From Xanthocytophaga agilis (lineage in GTDB: Bacteria; Bacteroidota; Bacteroidia; Cytophagales; 172606-1): a DNA stretch of 64,000 nucleotides. How positions within the stretch are numbered: the first letter of the stretch is position 1; each line of letters begins with the position of its first letter. Where the stretch lies: assembly GCF_030068605.1 (NCBI RefSeq), contig NZ_JASJOU010000011.1, positions 186,001 through 250,000 on the forward strand, written 5' to 3'. The position numbers and the translations under genes were made by a program. Shown in pieces: positions 17,497-26,081 of the stretch. A model generated the notes under the pieces. The model did not search any database and was not told where the DNA came from. It worked only from the letters and a program-made list of their open reading frames with translations.

Positions 17497-19002
17497 TCAA
17501 TGCTGACAGTAGCATGTATCTTTAAAAACAGGACGAAAGCGTATAAACTTATAGTTCAGTAAAGAAAGAGGCGTTGTCAATTCCGGATCAGAGCTTACCC
17601 CATTCTTTACAATCAGTTTTTTGGATTGATTGCCTTGTTTGTACTCAACAAAAAAATCCTGCTGATTTACACTGGCTAACCGATGTAATTCAAAATAGGT
17701 AAGCATCCTTCTGCCATCTGCAAAATCACACAGATTAGGGGCATCTGTCCGGGTAATCTGTACCAGATCATCCTGCCATTGATGGGTTACTATTGCATTA
17801 GGCATCAGTAGGTGATTGGTTTTTCCTCCTTCTGTACGGAGATTGCTGAACATTGAAAAGCTTGTCTGAGTCTTAAAACCCAGATAAGGTGATAAGCCAT
17901 TCAAAAGTAAAAGTAGAAAGACCATAATAGCCCAACGACTCGGTAGCTTAAAGAAAGAAGGTGTGAACTCCCATTTGGCAGGTATAAAAACCAATATATA
18001 AACAAGTAATGTTACTATTGCCCAGGCACACCACAACACAAAACCTATCTGCATCACATTTTCATATCCATTGGTTACATGCATTCGCATATAACCCAGA
18101 TAGGCTACAAACCCAGTTGGAATTCCCAAACCTATCAACCAACGTTGCCAGCCAGGCAAAAGCATATATCTGGCTTTGAAAGAAAGATAGCTTTCCTTCA
18201 GTAAAAGAGGGGCATTTTGAGGAAGAAACAAACTAAAATAACCGAGCATCAATGACGAAAAACTGTATATTCCCCTATGTGGATGAAAAGAAAGCATAAA
18301 GTGAAAGACGAGCCCAAGCAAAATCCCCCACTTTCGTGTTTTCGTGCCAATAAGAAGTACAGGAATAAGTGATTCAATAATCAGTGTTCCCCACATGGCA
18401 ATAAGTTTGGGAACATCACCCACCGCCATCGGATACATTCTATCGGCAATCTCCTGTAAAAGCACAGCGCCACAAGAAATCGGAATCTTCAGGTAGTCAG
18501 TATTCAACTTATGAAATACGCCAAAGAAGTATAGAATACATATACTTATTCGTGCAATCGGTGCAAACGAATCGAATAGATCATTACGAAATGCTAATTC
18601 ATTTTTCCTGTTCCTATTTTGTACAATTGCAAACAGGATACATATCAGAATTGCAGCATCCACAACCCATTCAAAGAGAATATGATTGGGATTAAAAGGC
18701 ATCCAGATAAATGTTCGGACTAGACTGGTTGTTAATAATGCTATAAGTAGGGTGAGTGATTGCGGACGTACCAGACATAAAACCAATACCAACATCACTA
18801 ACACTCCTTCCCACTCACGCTCGTAATACCATTCCGGAAAGGAGATCTGATGAAAAAAACGAACGACAGCCCACAAAAACGTAAAGATTGTCAGTCTGTC
18901 CAGATCAGATTTAGGTGTACTAAATGAAGGTTGCTGTTGCATACCAATAGGTGTCCGGAAAATGTTGAGGAGAATTTCTACTATTAATTCCCCAGCAGAC
19001 AA
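17497..19002 (-). CDS. HTTM-like integral membrane protein
   Basis: The 501-residue protein has about nine to ten hydrophobic segments between residues 40 and 370, followed by a soluble C-terminal domain of about 125 residues. The sequence ICILYFFGVFHKLNTDYL in the middle resembles the conserved 'YfxaGlxKL' segment of HTTM (vitamin-K-carboxylase-like) proteins, and GLVFHFMLSFHPHRGIYSF follows the expected histidine-rich layout. The C-terminal LTYFELHRLASVNQQDFFVEY part is also common in such proteins. An internal ATG (residue 21, position 18942) may be the true start. The biochemical role of bacterial HTTM proteins is unclear. Confidence 0.62.
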   Translation of the reverse strand: MSAGELIVEILLNIFRTPIGMQQQPSFSTPKSDLDRLTIFTFLWAVVRFFHQISFPEWYYEREWEGVLVMLVLVLCLVRPQSLTLLIALLTTSLVRTFIWMPFNPNHILFEWVVDAAILICILFAIVQNRNRKNELAFRNDLFDSFAPIARISICILYFFGVFHKLNTDYLKIPISCGAVLLQEIADRMYPMAVGDVPKLIAMWGTLIIESLIPVLLIGTKTRKWGILLGLVFHFMLSFHPHRGIYSFSSLMLGYFSLFLPQNAPLLLKESYLSFKARYMLLPGWQRWLIGLGIPTGFVAYLGYMRMHVTNGYENVMQIGFVLWCAWAIVTLLVYILVFIPAKWEFTPSFFKLPSRWAIMVFLLLLLNGLSPYLGFKTQTSFSMFSNLRTEGGKTNHLLMPNAIVTHQWQDDLVQITRTDAPNLCDFADGRRMLTYFELHRLASVNQQDFFVEYKQGNQSKKLIVKNGVSSDPELTTPLSLLNYKFIRFRPVFKDTCYCQH

Positions 19003-19140
19003 AAAGTAACTCTGTAATCATCTGTCCTTCCTGAATTTACCTATTCTATTGGGTATTTAATTGCTAAATCTACGAAATCCTGTCAGTTCATATTCGCCTT
19101 TGCGTTTGCAAACATGATCGGACTACGGTAACGATTATAG

Positions 19141-20631
19141 TTATATCGTTTGCAGATATTGTTTTTTGATTCGTTCATAGAAAGATTCTTTGTCTATCAG
19201 CAAGGCGACCAAAGAAGCTACCATTCCTGCCAGCATAAGATGAAAAATAGCCGAATGCCGATCGGTCATTTCGAGCACAAGAATAGCAGATGTAAAAGGA
19301 GAGCGAGTTACACCTGTCAGAAAGCCTACCATACTTACCAGAATAATCAGATTATAGCTTTCCAGAGGCAAACCTAGTAATTCAGATAATACATATCCTA
19401 TGGTAGCACCAGCAGAAAGTGAAGGAGCAAATATTCCTCCGGCTGCACCACTGGCATAGGTTAGAAGTGGCCCAATAAAGCGCACTAATGGCAACGTCCA
19501 CTCTTTTTCTTTATGCCCTTCAAATAATAAGGTAGTCATTACCTCTTTGCCTGAACCCATACTTTGTATATTGCTCAGATAGACCATTCCTGCAAACGCC
19601 ACTCCAGAAGCTAGTACCACCATAATCTGGGCAGATTTGGTCTTTAAGCTTCTTTTTGCTTTGGAAATAAGAAACGCAATTCGCCCGAACAATGCTCCTA
19701 ATAATCCAGAAGCTATACTAGCTAGTAACACTATCCACACAAATGAAAAACCTGCAATGGGTACTTTGGGATATCCCAGATACAAATATGGCCCCAACAA
19801 CCATTGTGCAGCCATACCAGCAATAATTACAGATGTAAATATTGCAGTCCGAAAATGGACCAGATGTGTACGAGTTAATTCTTCTACTACAAAGACAATC
19901 CCTCCCAATGGAGTATTGAATGCAGCTGCCAATCCGGCTGCCCCACCTGTAATCAGCATGAGTTTTTGAGAAAGATTAGGCCAGCGTTTGGGCAAATATG
20001 TATGGACCAGATTAAAGACAGAACCTGCGATCTGTAGGGTTGGCCCTTCCCGCCCGATTGCACCTCCACCCAATAATACACAAATACTACTCAATACCTT
20101 AACTACAATTACCCGAAAACTTACAAAACGTCCAGCCTCTTTATAACGTCGTGGGGTGGAAAGCTCAATAGCGGCCATCAGTTGCGGTATTCCACTTCCA
20201 CTGGCAAAGGGAGCCCATCGTTGTACAATCCACCAACCAAGTAGAAATGCAACGGGAGCAAAAATAAATATCAGGTAAGGATATTGCTCTACCCAGCCAC
20301 TACTCCAATGCTCTATCCAGGTAAACAATTTGGCATATCCAACAGCAATACATCCGATAAGCAAGGAAGCAATCCAAAGAGGAACGGCCTGCAATACTGG
20401 CTCACGCCACTTTTCAGAAGCTACATGTTTGGTTCTTGCTTCCAGGAAACTTATCAATCGGGTAAAAACAGATTTTTCTCTGAATGGTGTAGATTCTTCA
20501 TCTGCAGCTGAGGCAGATTCGTCTGATGATAGACTCTCCGGGTGTTGATTTTCTTCGCTCACTAGGATTGTGTTAGGTAATCCCAAGCAAATAAAAAGAT
20601 TGTTCCTCAAAAAAGTATAAGGATGAAACAA
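19141..20631 (-). CDS. ClC-family chloride/proton antiporter or channel
   Basis: The 496-residue polytopic protein has all ClC filter motifs: GSGIPQ (145-150), GREGP with gating glutamate E195 (193-197), and a GIFAPSL segment in the second half. The internal EE pair (FVVEELTR) matches the proton-path glutamate of E. coli ClcA, which favours H+/Cl- exchange. No C-terminal CBS domains are present. The ATG at 20631 gives an odd hydrophobic leader, and the hairpin of the upstream gene ends 2 bp before it. A GTG at 20562 (starting before SEENQHPES) is a credible alternative start. Likely role: anion homeostasis or acid tolerance. Confidence 0.9.
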   Translation of the reverse strand: MFHPYTFLRNNLFICLGLPNTILVSEENQHPESLSSDESASAADEESTPFREKSVFTRLISFLEARTKHVASEKWREPVLQAVPLWIASLLIGCIAVGYAKLFTWIEHWSSGWVEQYPYLIFIFAPVAFLLGWWIVQRWAPFASGSGIPQLMAAIELSTPRRYKEAGRFVSFRVIVVKVLSSICVLLGGGAIGREGPTLQIAGSVFNLVHTYLPKRWPNLSQKLMLITGGAAGLAAAFNTPLGGIVFVVEELTRTHLVHFRTAIFTSVIIAGMAAQWLLGPYLYLGYPKVPIAGFSFVWIVLLASIASGLLGALFGRIAFLISKAKRSLKTKSAQIMVVLASGVAFAGMVYLSNIQSMGSGKEVMTTLLFEGHKEKEWTLPLVRFIGPLLTYASGAAGGIFAPSLSAGATIGYVLSELLGLPLESYNLIILVSMVGFLTGVTRSPFTSAILVLEMTDRHSAIFHLMLAGMVASLVALLIDKESFYERIKKQYLQTI

Positions 20632-20632
20632 A

Positions 20633-20664
20633 AAATGCGGATCTATACCTGAGTATCCGCATTT
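20633..20664 (-). terminator. Terminator after the OmpA lipoprotein gene
   Basis: aaatgcggat pairs with atccgcattt around a 12-nt loop, 20 bp past the OmpA stop. On the minus strand a T-run follows (tttttgtttcatcc). Its position immediately before the annotated ClC ATG argues for a separate transcript or a later ClC start. Confidence 0.75.
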
Positions 20665-20684
20665 CTCTACAATATCTGAATGAT

Positions 20685-21578
20685 TTATTTTCCTTCCAAT
20701 ATCCGATAAAGTTCATCCAGCTTAGGAGAAAGAATGATTTCAGTACGGCGATTCTGACTTTTCCCTTCAGGTGTTGTATTGGCTGCTTTCGGGAAGTATT
20801 CACTACGTCCGGAAGGTGTCAATCTACGGGGATCTACATCGTACTCTTTGGTAAGTAATCGCACAATGGAAGTTGCCCGCATTACACTCAAATCCCAGTT
20901 GTCATTAAAAACAGCTGTTTTGATTGGTACATTGTCAGTGTGTCCTTCTATGGTAATCTGTATGTCCGGATTTTTATTAAGTTCTGTAGCCAATTGGCCA
21001 AGTGCCTGCTTTCCTTTAGCATCTACATCTGTTTTACCTGATTTAAACAATAATTTATCCGAAAGAGATACATAGACCAAACCATCTTTCAGCGTAATGG
21101 ACAACTCGTCTGAGTTAAATCCACTGAGAGCACCCTTAATACGATCCAGCAATGCTTTTGAAGCTTCTTCCTTCTTACGGATGGCGTCCTGTAATTCCTG
21201 TACCAACTTTTCTCGTTCAGCTAAGGTTGCCTCCTTATCCTGTAGCTCCTTTTCCCTACGATTCAACTCAGTACGCAACTGGTCATTTGTCTTTTGTCGG
21301 TTAGCCAGTTGTTCGTTGGCTTGTTTGTATTTGGTTTCCAACTGCTGATAATTGTCCAGCAATCCTTTCAATTCCTGTCGTGCATACTGGAGCTGGTTAT
21401 TTAACTGACTTGTATCAGACTGTAAGGCAGCAATTTTCTTTAAGGCATCATCCAGTTGCTGTTGTGCTGTTTTTTTCAGTGCAACCTCAGCATCATACTT
21501 TTTTTTACCTACCACACATGAACTTACAGATAGGAGCAATGCAATCAGAAAAGAAATTTTTCTAAAATGTACAAACAT
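20685..21578 (-). CDS. OmpA-family peptidoglycan-binding lipoprotein
   Basis: The start at 21578 yields a proper lipoprotein signal (MFVHFRKISFLIALLLSVSS, lipidated Cys in LSVSSC), so an upstream ATG at 21656 is rejected; the protein has 297 residues. A long alpha-helical coiled coil follows (about 30-160, many Q/E/K/L heptads). Then comes the OmpA C-terminal domain (about 185-290) with FKSGKTDVDAKGKQAL, IEGHTDNVP and NRRTEIILSP. The conserved Asp and Arg that bind diaminopimelate are present. It probably tethers the outer membrane to peptidoglycan. Confidence 0.88.
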   Translation of the reverse strand: MFVHFRKISFLIALLLSVSSCVVGKKKYDAEVALKKTAQQQLDDALKKIAALQSDTSQLNNQLQYARQELKGLLDNYQQLETKYKQANEQLANRQKTNDQLRTELNRREKELQDKEATLAEREKLVQELQDAIRKKEEASKALLDRIKGALSGFNSDELSITLKDGLVYVSLSDKLLFKSGKTDVDAKGKQALGQLATELNKNPDIQITIEGHTDNVPIKTAVFNDNWDLSVMRATSIVRLLTKEYDVDPRRLTPSGRSEYFPKAANTTPEGKSQNRRTEIILSPKLDELYRILEGK

Positions 21579-22414
21579 AGTAAAAGAACAAGGGTTAATG
21601 CTTATGCTCACAGATTGTCTGTGCTCTATTCGTTTGAACAGGCTACTGTGATACATACTAAGGTTAATAATGGTTGGAAATTTCGTTTATCTGTTCATGA
21701 ATACATAAAAGGATCTGAACAACTAGTGCAGAGGTATATCCATACAGGAAAACGAAATTGCATAGATACACATTTTTGAATAGAAATTCTGTTGAAGCAG
21801 GTTTGCAGGAAAGAAGAGGCAAAAGTATAGCTGGAGGCAGTGCCCCCAACCATAACCATATCTTAAAACACCGTATTATAGAATAATCCTATTCTATACA
21901 AATCTAGATGCCACAAACATAAACCCACAACCTTAAAAAAAGCTTAAAAACAACCTTAAAATTTCCTTAAAATTCTATTTTGACAATACAGATATTTTAC
22001 AAAAAAAAGAAATACCTCACCCAAACCTGATGATTGGGTTACTTCCCATATGCAGAACATCCAGCACATATGGTTTATAATTTTTACAAGATGTAGATTG
22101 TGCAATGCAGACATTTCTCTATTTTTGCATCTCCTTATGATGCCAACGCACAGTAAGATGCGTTTTTTACATTACTGTATAAAGTTAGAAGAAGAATGAG
22201 AGGAAATTGCAGATTTCCTGTGTACACTTTTTTCTGATTATTTATTCGTTAACGCTTAGCCTACCATTATTCAGTCACAGAATACTAAAGCAATAGTCAA
22301 TAAACAAACCATACATGGTTTATCAGCTTGTGAAATATAGAAGAAATAGAGTATAAATCTGTTTTTCGGAATTTCAGCAACTATCAACCACCATTTTTAA
22401 TCTAAATAACCCTA
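21579..22414. other. 836-bp intergenic region with leader hairpins
   Basis: No gene is supported. The right half looks like a transcribed leader of the 22415 gene. Hairpins there are 22145-22164 (aacgca/tgcgtt, then TTTT), 22201-22219 (aggaaat/atttcct, with a T-run at 22228-22233) and 22306-22321 (aaacca/tggttt). The first two resemble weak terminators. The left half (21579-22096) shows nothing beyond AT-rich sequence. Confidence 0.45.
22097..22127 (+). promoter_or_regulatory. Candidate Bacteroidota promoter for the nucleotidase operon
   Basis: An exact TAnnTTTG -7 box (tatttttg, 22120-22127) is preceded at 19 bp by attg (22097-22100), close to the TTTG -33 consensus. Transcription would start near 22134, giving a leader of about 280 nt to the gene at 22415. 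Confidence 0.42.
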
Positions 22415-23173
22415 ATGAAGATTGTAATTAAGTTAGAAACCATTCTAGTCCTGTACCTGCTTGCGATCCTCTGGTCTTGCAAGTCACACTATGCGTTGGT
22501 AAGCAGTGATCGAGGGAAGTATTCCATTGACTCACAAGTTCCTGTCGATTCATCTATTGTCAAAACCTACTGGCCCTATAAGGAGCAAATGGATGCAAAG
22601 ATGAATCAGGTAATCGGACATTGTGCCAAGGAACTGACCAAAAGCTATGACTTACCAGAAACGTTACTGGGCAACTTTTTTTCGGATGCTGTTCTTGCAG
22701 AAGGAAAGAAAATAGATCCTTCCATTGATTTTGCGATTCCCAGCACCAAAGGTGGTATGCGTAACAGCCTTCCCAAAGGAGACATTCACTTGTCGAATGT
22801 ATTTGAGTTAATGCCTTTTGAGAATGAAATGGTTGTACTGAAACTAAAAGGCTCAGATGTGGAAGAACTGTTAAACTTTATTGCCCGTTCGGGAGGGCAA
22901 CCTGTAGCAGGTCTTCGAATGACAATCGAATCTCAAAAACCTGTTAATCCACTAATTAATGGACAGTCATTTGACAAGAACAGAACCTATTTGATACTAA
23001 CATCTGACTATGTTGCCAATGGTGGTGATCATGTGGGTGGATTTAAAGATCCGCTTGAAAGAAGATCCTTAGGGCTAAAAATACGTGATGCCCTGATTAA
23101 TTATATTAAAACAACCACTGACGCAGGTAAAGATATTAATGCAGAACTCGATGGAAGAATCACAAAAATTTGA
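22415..23173 (+). CDS. 5'-nucleotidase C-terminal-domain lipoprotein
   Basis: The 252-residue protein has a lipoprotein signal ending in LLAILWSC (Cys near residue 23). It matches only the substrate-binding C-terminal domain of UshA-type 5'-nucleotidases: LLGNFFSDAVLAEG, DFAIPSTKGGMRNSLPKGDI, then VFELMPFENEMVVLKLKGSDV and LILTSDYVANGGD. The metallophosphatase domain is absent here and is encoded by the next gene, which overlaps it by 35 bp. The two halves probably assemble into one periplasm-facing nucleotidase. Known split versions occur in Bacteroidota. Confidence 0.9.
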   Translation: MKIVIKLETILVLYLLAILWSCKSHYALVSSDRGKYSIDSQVPVDSSIVKTYWPYKEQMDAKMNQVIGHCAKELTKSYDLPETLLGNFFSDAVLAEGKKIDPSIDFAIPSTKGGMRNSLPKGDIHLSNVFELMPFENEMVVLKLKGSDVEELLNFIARSGGQPVAGLRMTIESQKPVNPLINGQSFDKNRTYLILTSDYVANGGDHVGGFKDPLERRSLGLKIRDALINYIKTTTDAGKDINAELDGRITKI

Positions 23174-24101
23174 CAGAAGAAAATTCCTGAAAGCAGCAGG
23201 GGTTGCAGCAGCCTCTCTTGCCTTTAGTACACAGTCATTAGAAGCTCTTGCGAAAGAAGGAGATCTACACAAACTTACCATTTTGCATACCAATGATGTT
23301 CATAGCCGCATTGAACCTTTCCCTATGGATGGATCACGTAACCAGGGTTTGGGTGGGGTTGCCAGAAGAGCCGCGCTGATAAAAAAAATCCGGGAAGAAC
23401 AGAAAAATGTATTGCTTCTGGATGCAGGTGATATTTTCCAGGGTACACCCTACTTTAATATGTTCAATGGTGAACTGGAAATGCGTATGATGACGGATAT
23501 GGGGTATGATGCAGCCACTATGGGCAATCATGATTTTGATAATGGAATGGAAGGTTTTTATAAACAATTGCCTCATGCCAAATTCCCGATTCTGGTCAGC
23601 AACTACGATTTCTCTAATACCATTCTTAAAAGCTCAACCCAACCTTATAAGATCTTTAAGAAGGATGGATTGAAGATAGGAGTTTTTGGTCTGGGTATTG
23701 AACTGGCAGGATTGGTGGAAAAGAAAAATTATGGAGAAACCATCTATATTGACCCAATCAAAAAGGGCAATGAGATGGCTGCTATTCTTAAAAATGACCA
23801 TGCCTGCGATCTGGTGATTTGTTTATCTCACTTAGGGTATAACTACAAAGAGTCAAAAGTATCGGATCAGATCTTAGCCAAAAACACCCGTAACATTGAC
23901 TTGATCATAGGAGGGCATACGCATACGTTCCTGGACCAGCCTGAAGATGTAAAGAATTTGGATGGACATATTACTACCATCAATCAGGTAGGATGGGCAG
24001 GCATTAACTTGGGCCGGATTGATTATTACTTTGAAAAAGGCTCAGCCAAAAAGATTAAAGCCGCCACACAATATCAGATTAATAATCAGTTGCCGGGATA
24101 A
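23139..24101 (+). CDS. Tat-exported metallophosphatase (N-terminal half of split 5'-nucleotidase)
   Basis: The 320-residue protein begins with a twin-arginine signal (FDRRKFLKAAG, then a hydrophobic A-rich core ending near residue 40). The metallophosphatase motifs are LHTNDVHSRI (metal ligands D, H), LLDAGDIFQGTPYF (GD), TMGNHDFDNG (GNHD), CLSHLGYN and GGHTHTF (GHxH). The C-terminal nucleotide-binding domain is missing and lies in the gene just upstream. The start could be the ATG at 23139 or 23151; both keep the overlap. Role: hydrolysis of extracellular nucleotides to nucleoside and phosphate. Confidence 0.92.
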   Translation: MQNSMEESQKFDRRKFLKAAGVAAASLAFSTQSLEALAKEGDLHKLTILHTNDVHSRIEPFPMDGSRNQGLGGVARRAALIKKIREEQKNVLLLDAGDIFQGTPYFNMFNGELEMRMMTDMGYDAATMGNHDFDNGMEGFYKQLPHAKFPILVSNYDFSNTILKSSTQPYKIFKKDGLKIGVFGLGIELAGLVEKKNYGETIYIDPIKKGNEMAAILKNDHACDLVICLSHLGYNYKESKVSDQILAKNTRNIDLIIGGHTHTFLDQPEDVKNLDGHITTINQVGWAGINLGRIDYYFEKGSAKKIKAATQYQINNQLPG

Positions 24102-24125
24102 GTAAAGTTTATTCGATAGTTACTA

Positions 24126-24165
24126 AAAACCAGAGTTTACGTTTAGTAGGCTCTGGTTTTGTTTT
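24126..24165 (+). terminator. Terminator after the nucleotidase operon
   Basis: aaaaccagag pairs with ctctggtttt around a 15-nt loop, followed by gtttt, 24 bp past the metallophosphatase stop. The rest of the 307-bp gap to 24409 contains no feature I can support. Confidence 0.78.
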
Positions 24166-24408
24166 ACTAGAGTTTTACCTTCGTTGTTTCTCCTTATTTT
24201 AGAGGTATCAATGGATGCAGATAATGAGAGGCATCTTTATGTTTAGCTGTACAGTAACCCTCCAATTTTCAGACCTTATGCAATTACAATTTCCTGCTCT
24301 AGAGTTATTAATGATTAGTATATAGAGTTCTGATAAAGTCAAACTTCAGTTATGAAGGAGCCTTTACATTTAAACTCAATTTGATGATTTAGGTATTACG
24401 TTTCTCTC

Positions 24409-24828
24409 TTGGCGCTTTGTGTAAGTTTTTCTTGTATGGCACAAACATATAAGCAAGTGGTTCATTCTGATAGTTTGGTTTTTTCTACCAAGCTGTGGAA
24501 AGAAGATACGTTGGGAAAATATGGTTATAGAATTAAAGCTATACAAAAAGGAAAAATTTTAAATAAAATCAAAGACGGAACTATTGAAGAAGTTGAGATA
24601 TTATTGGGTGATCCTGACTTTTGCTGTGTAGATAATCAAGAACCTGCATATATAGCTTATGTCTATTGCTATGATTTTTTCAGATTTGTAAACAAGAGTA
24701 ACTATAAATACCAACCGAGGCGTGATTGTGATGCCCCCTTAGATGTAGAGCTTGGATCTAGAGTAGTTATTCTTTTTGATAAAAGGACAAAAAAAGTTTT
24801 TGAAATTAGTAAAGCAATAGCCGATTAA
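24409..24828 (+). CDS. Small secreted hypothetical protein with a disrupted start
   Basis: The reading frame opens after a TGA at 24385 and has no ATG before residue 10 of the TTG-initiated version (139 residues). Codons from 24388 read RYYVSLLALCVSFSCMAQ, a textbook signal peptide with cleavage after MAQ. An ATG at 24384 is out of frame with it by one base and runs into TAG. Either TTG 24409 is used, giving a short signal, or the start was lost by a small indel. The mature part is rich in Tyr/Cys/charged residues (VEILLGDPDFCCVDNQEP, DAPLDVELGSRVVILF). Family unknown. Confidence 0.55.
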   Translation: MALCVSFSCMAQTYKQVVHSDSLVFSTKLWKEDTLGKYGYRIKAIQKGKILNKIKDGTIEEVEILLGDPDFCCVDNQEPAYIAYVYCYDFFRFVNKSNYKYQPRRDCDAPLDVELGSRVVILFDKRTKKVFEISKAIAD

Positions 24829-24832
24829 ACAC

Positions 24833-24849
24833 AAAGCTCTCAGCTTTTT
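24833..24849 (+). terminator. Weak hairpin terminator
   Basis: aaagct/agcttt stem with a 3-nt loop, running into a short T stretch, 4 bp after the 24828 stop. The short stem makes this uncertain. Confidence 0.4.
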
Positions 24850-24949
24850 GGATAGGTCGCTCTTTTTTAGATAGCAGCTATAAATTAAACTGTGAAGCTG
24901 TTTAGTAAATAGCTCTACTCAAATAACAAAAATATATTTCAGGATACTT

Positions 24950-25402
24950 ATGAACGATGTTCTATTCATTCTGCAATTCTGTATTAAAAAGCTCTTTACT
25001 TATTTCGTGTTTATGAGTTATCTTGTGTGTTCAACAGATCATTCCAAAGATTTGCCAGAAGATTGTCCAAACTATGTTGACAATATAACCAAAAGAAAGA
25101 TTTATACTTTTGTTGACACTATGCCAGAATATCCTGGAGGACAAAGCGAACTCAGTCATTTTTTTACTATGAATTTCACCTATCCCAACGTAAAACAATT
25201 TCAGGGTTCTATTTTCATGGAGTTTGTAATAGATACAGATGGATGCGTTTTTAACGAAAGAATAGTCAATAAGGATATAAGGAACTTAACGCTTGTGGAT
25301 CAGGAAGGTTTGCGAGTACTCAGAAAGATGCCAAACTGGAAGCCAGGCAAATGCAATGGAAAAGCAGTACCTGTCAGAATGATTTTTCCGGTACGGTTTT
25401 AA
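24950..25402 (+). CDS. Secreted TonB C-terminal-domain protein
   Basis: The 150-residue protein has an N-terminal hydrophobic segment (about 5-27). A pre-domain containing MPEYPGGQSELSHFF follows, which is the standard lead-in of Bacteroidota energy-transducer repeats. The TonB_C fold comes next (about 85-150): GSIFMEFVIDTDGCVFNERIV, then LRVLRKMPNWKPGKCNGKAVPVRM. It lacks the proline-rich spacer of a full TonB, so it is probably a free-standing periplasmic TonB_C protein rather than an energy transducer. It stands alone. Confidence 0.8.
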   Translation: MNDVLFILQFCIKKLFTYFVFMSYLVCSTDHSKDLPEDCPNYVDNITKRKIYTFVDTMPEYPGGQSELSHFFTMNFTYPNVKQFQGSIFMEFVIDTDGCVFNERIVNKDIRNLTLVDQEGLRVLRKMPNWKPGKCNGKAVPVRMIFPVRF

Positions 25403-25466
25403 AATATCTCCTAAATACATAGAACAGTTAGAAACTATTCAGTGAGAACGAAGATGAAACAGAAAG

Positions 25467-25688
25467 TTAATTTAGCAGTGAATCTACCCATTTATATCGT
25501 TCTTTATCACAAATCTCCGCAGTCTGAAAACCATATCCCATCTCTGCATCATAATACGCATAACAAATTTCCACTTTGCTTCTAACCAGTTGAATATAAA
25601 TCAACTTATCCCAACAACGGCTGAATACCCATTCAATATAGTTGTTGTTTAAAATTTTAATGAGTTTTGTAAGATCTGTGTCATTCAA
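25467..25688 (-). CDS. Hypothetical 73-aa protein
   Basis: The start appears to be TTG at 25688, since no in-frame ATG is available after the preceding stop. The product is small and aromatic/charged (NNNYIEWVFSRCWDKLIYIQLV, then ICDKERYKWVDSLLN). It follows the next hypothetical gene by 17 bp in the same direction. I do not recognise it. Size and pairing would fit an orphan immunity-type or accessory gene, but nothing in the sequence proves it. Confidence 0.4.
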   Translation of the reverse strand: MNDTDLTKLIKILNNNYIEWVFSRCWDKLIYIQLVRSKVEICYAYYDAEMGYGFQTAEICDKERYKWVDSLLN

Positions 25689-25705
25689 AATGACATTTTC
25701 TTTCC

Positions 25706-25948
25706 CTATTTAAATAGGAGTTTCTGATCTTGTTTTGTTTCTTTTATAATGATATAAACAATAACCCCATTTTCGTCATTGCCAACATCAAAACAGATGG
25801 CATCTATGTGGGCTTGAAATCCTACTGACTGCCCATTTGCAAATGAAATGTTGATTCTGTTTACCGAAGCTGTGTCATCTGTAAATACAGTCCCTACCTT
25901 TAAGTTCTTATAGGTTCCTTCCAGCAAAAAATCAGTTATGTCAATCAC
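25706..25948 (-). CDS. Hypothetical 80-aa protein
   Basis: The likely start is GTG at 25948, two codons after an in-frame TAA. The composition suggests a small beta-rich domain (KVGTVFTDDTASVNRINISFANGQSVGF, then GVIVYIIIKET). It is paired with the 73-aa gene behind it. No family is recognised. Confidence 0.45.
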   Translation of the reverse strand: MIDITDFLLEGTYKNLKVGTVFTDDTASVNRINISFANGQSVGFQAHIDAICFDVGNDENGVIVYIIIKETKQDQKLLFK

Positions 25949-26081
25949 GCTTTATCCAAAATATGTTTCTTTTATCAATATGATAGCTTTCTGAAATTAA
26001 AACAATAGTACTACAACATTTGCAATCTACTAAAACATCACCTACCCAAAAGCAAAACAAAATTTTCACATCTTTGCATTT

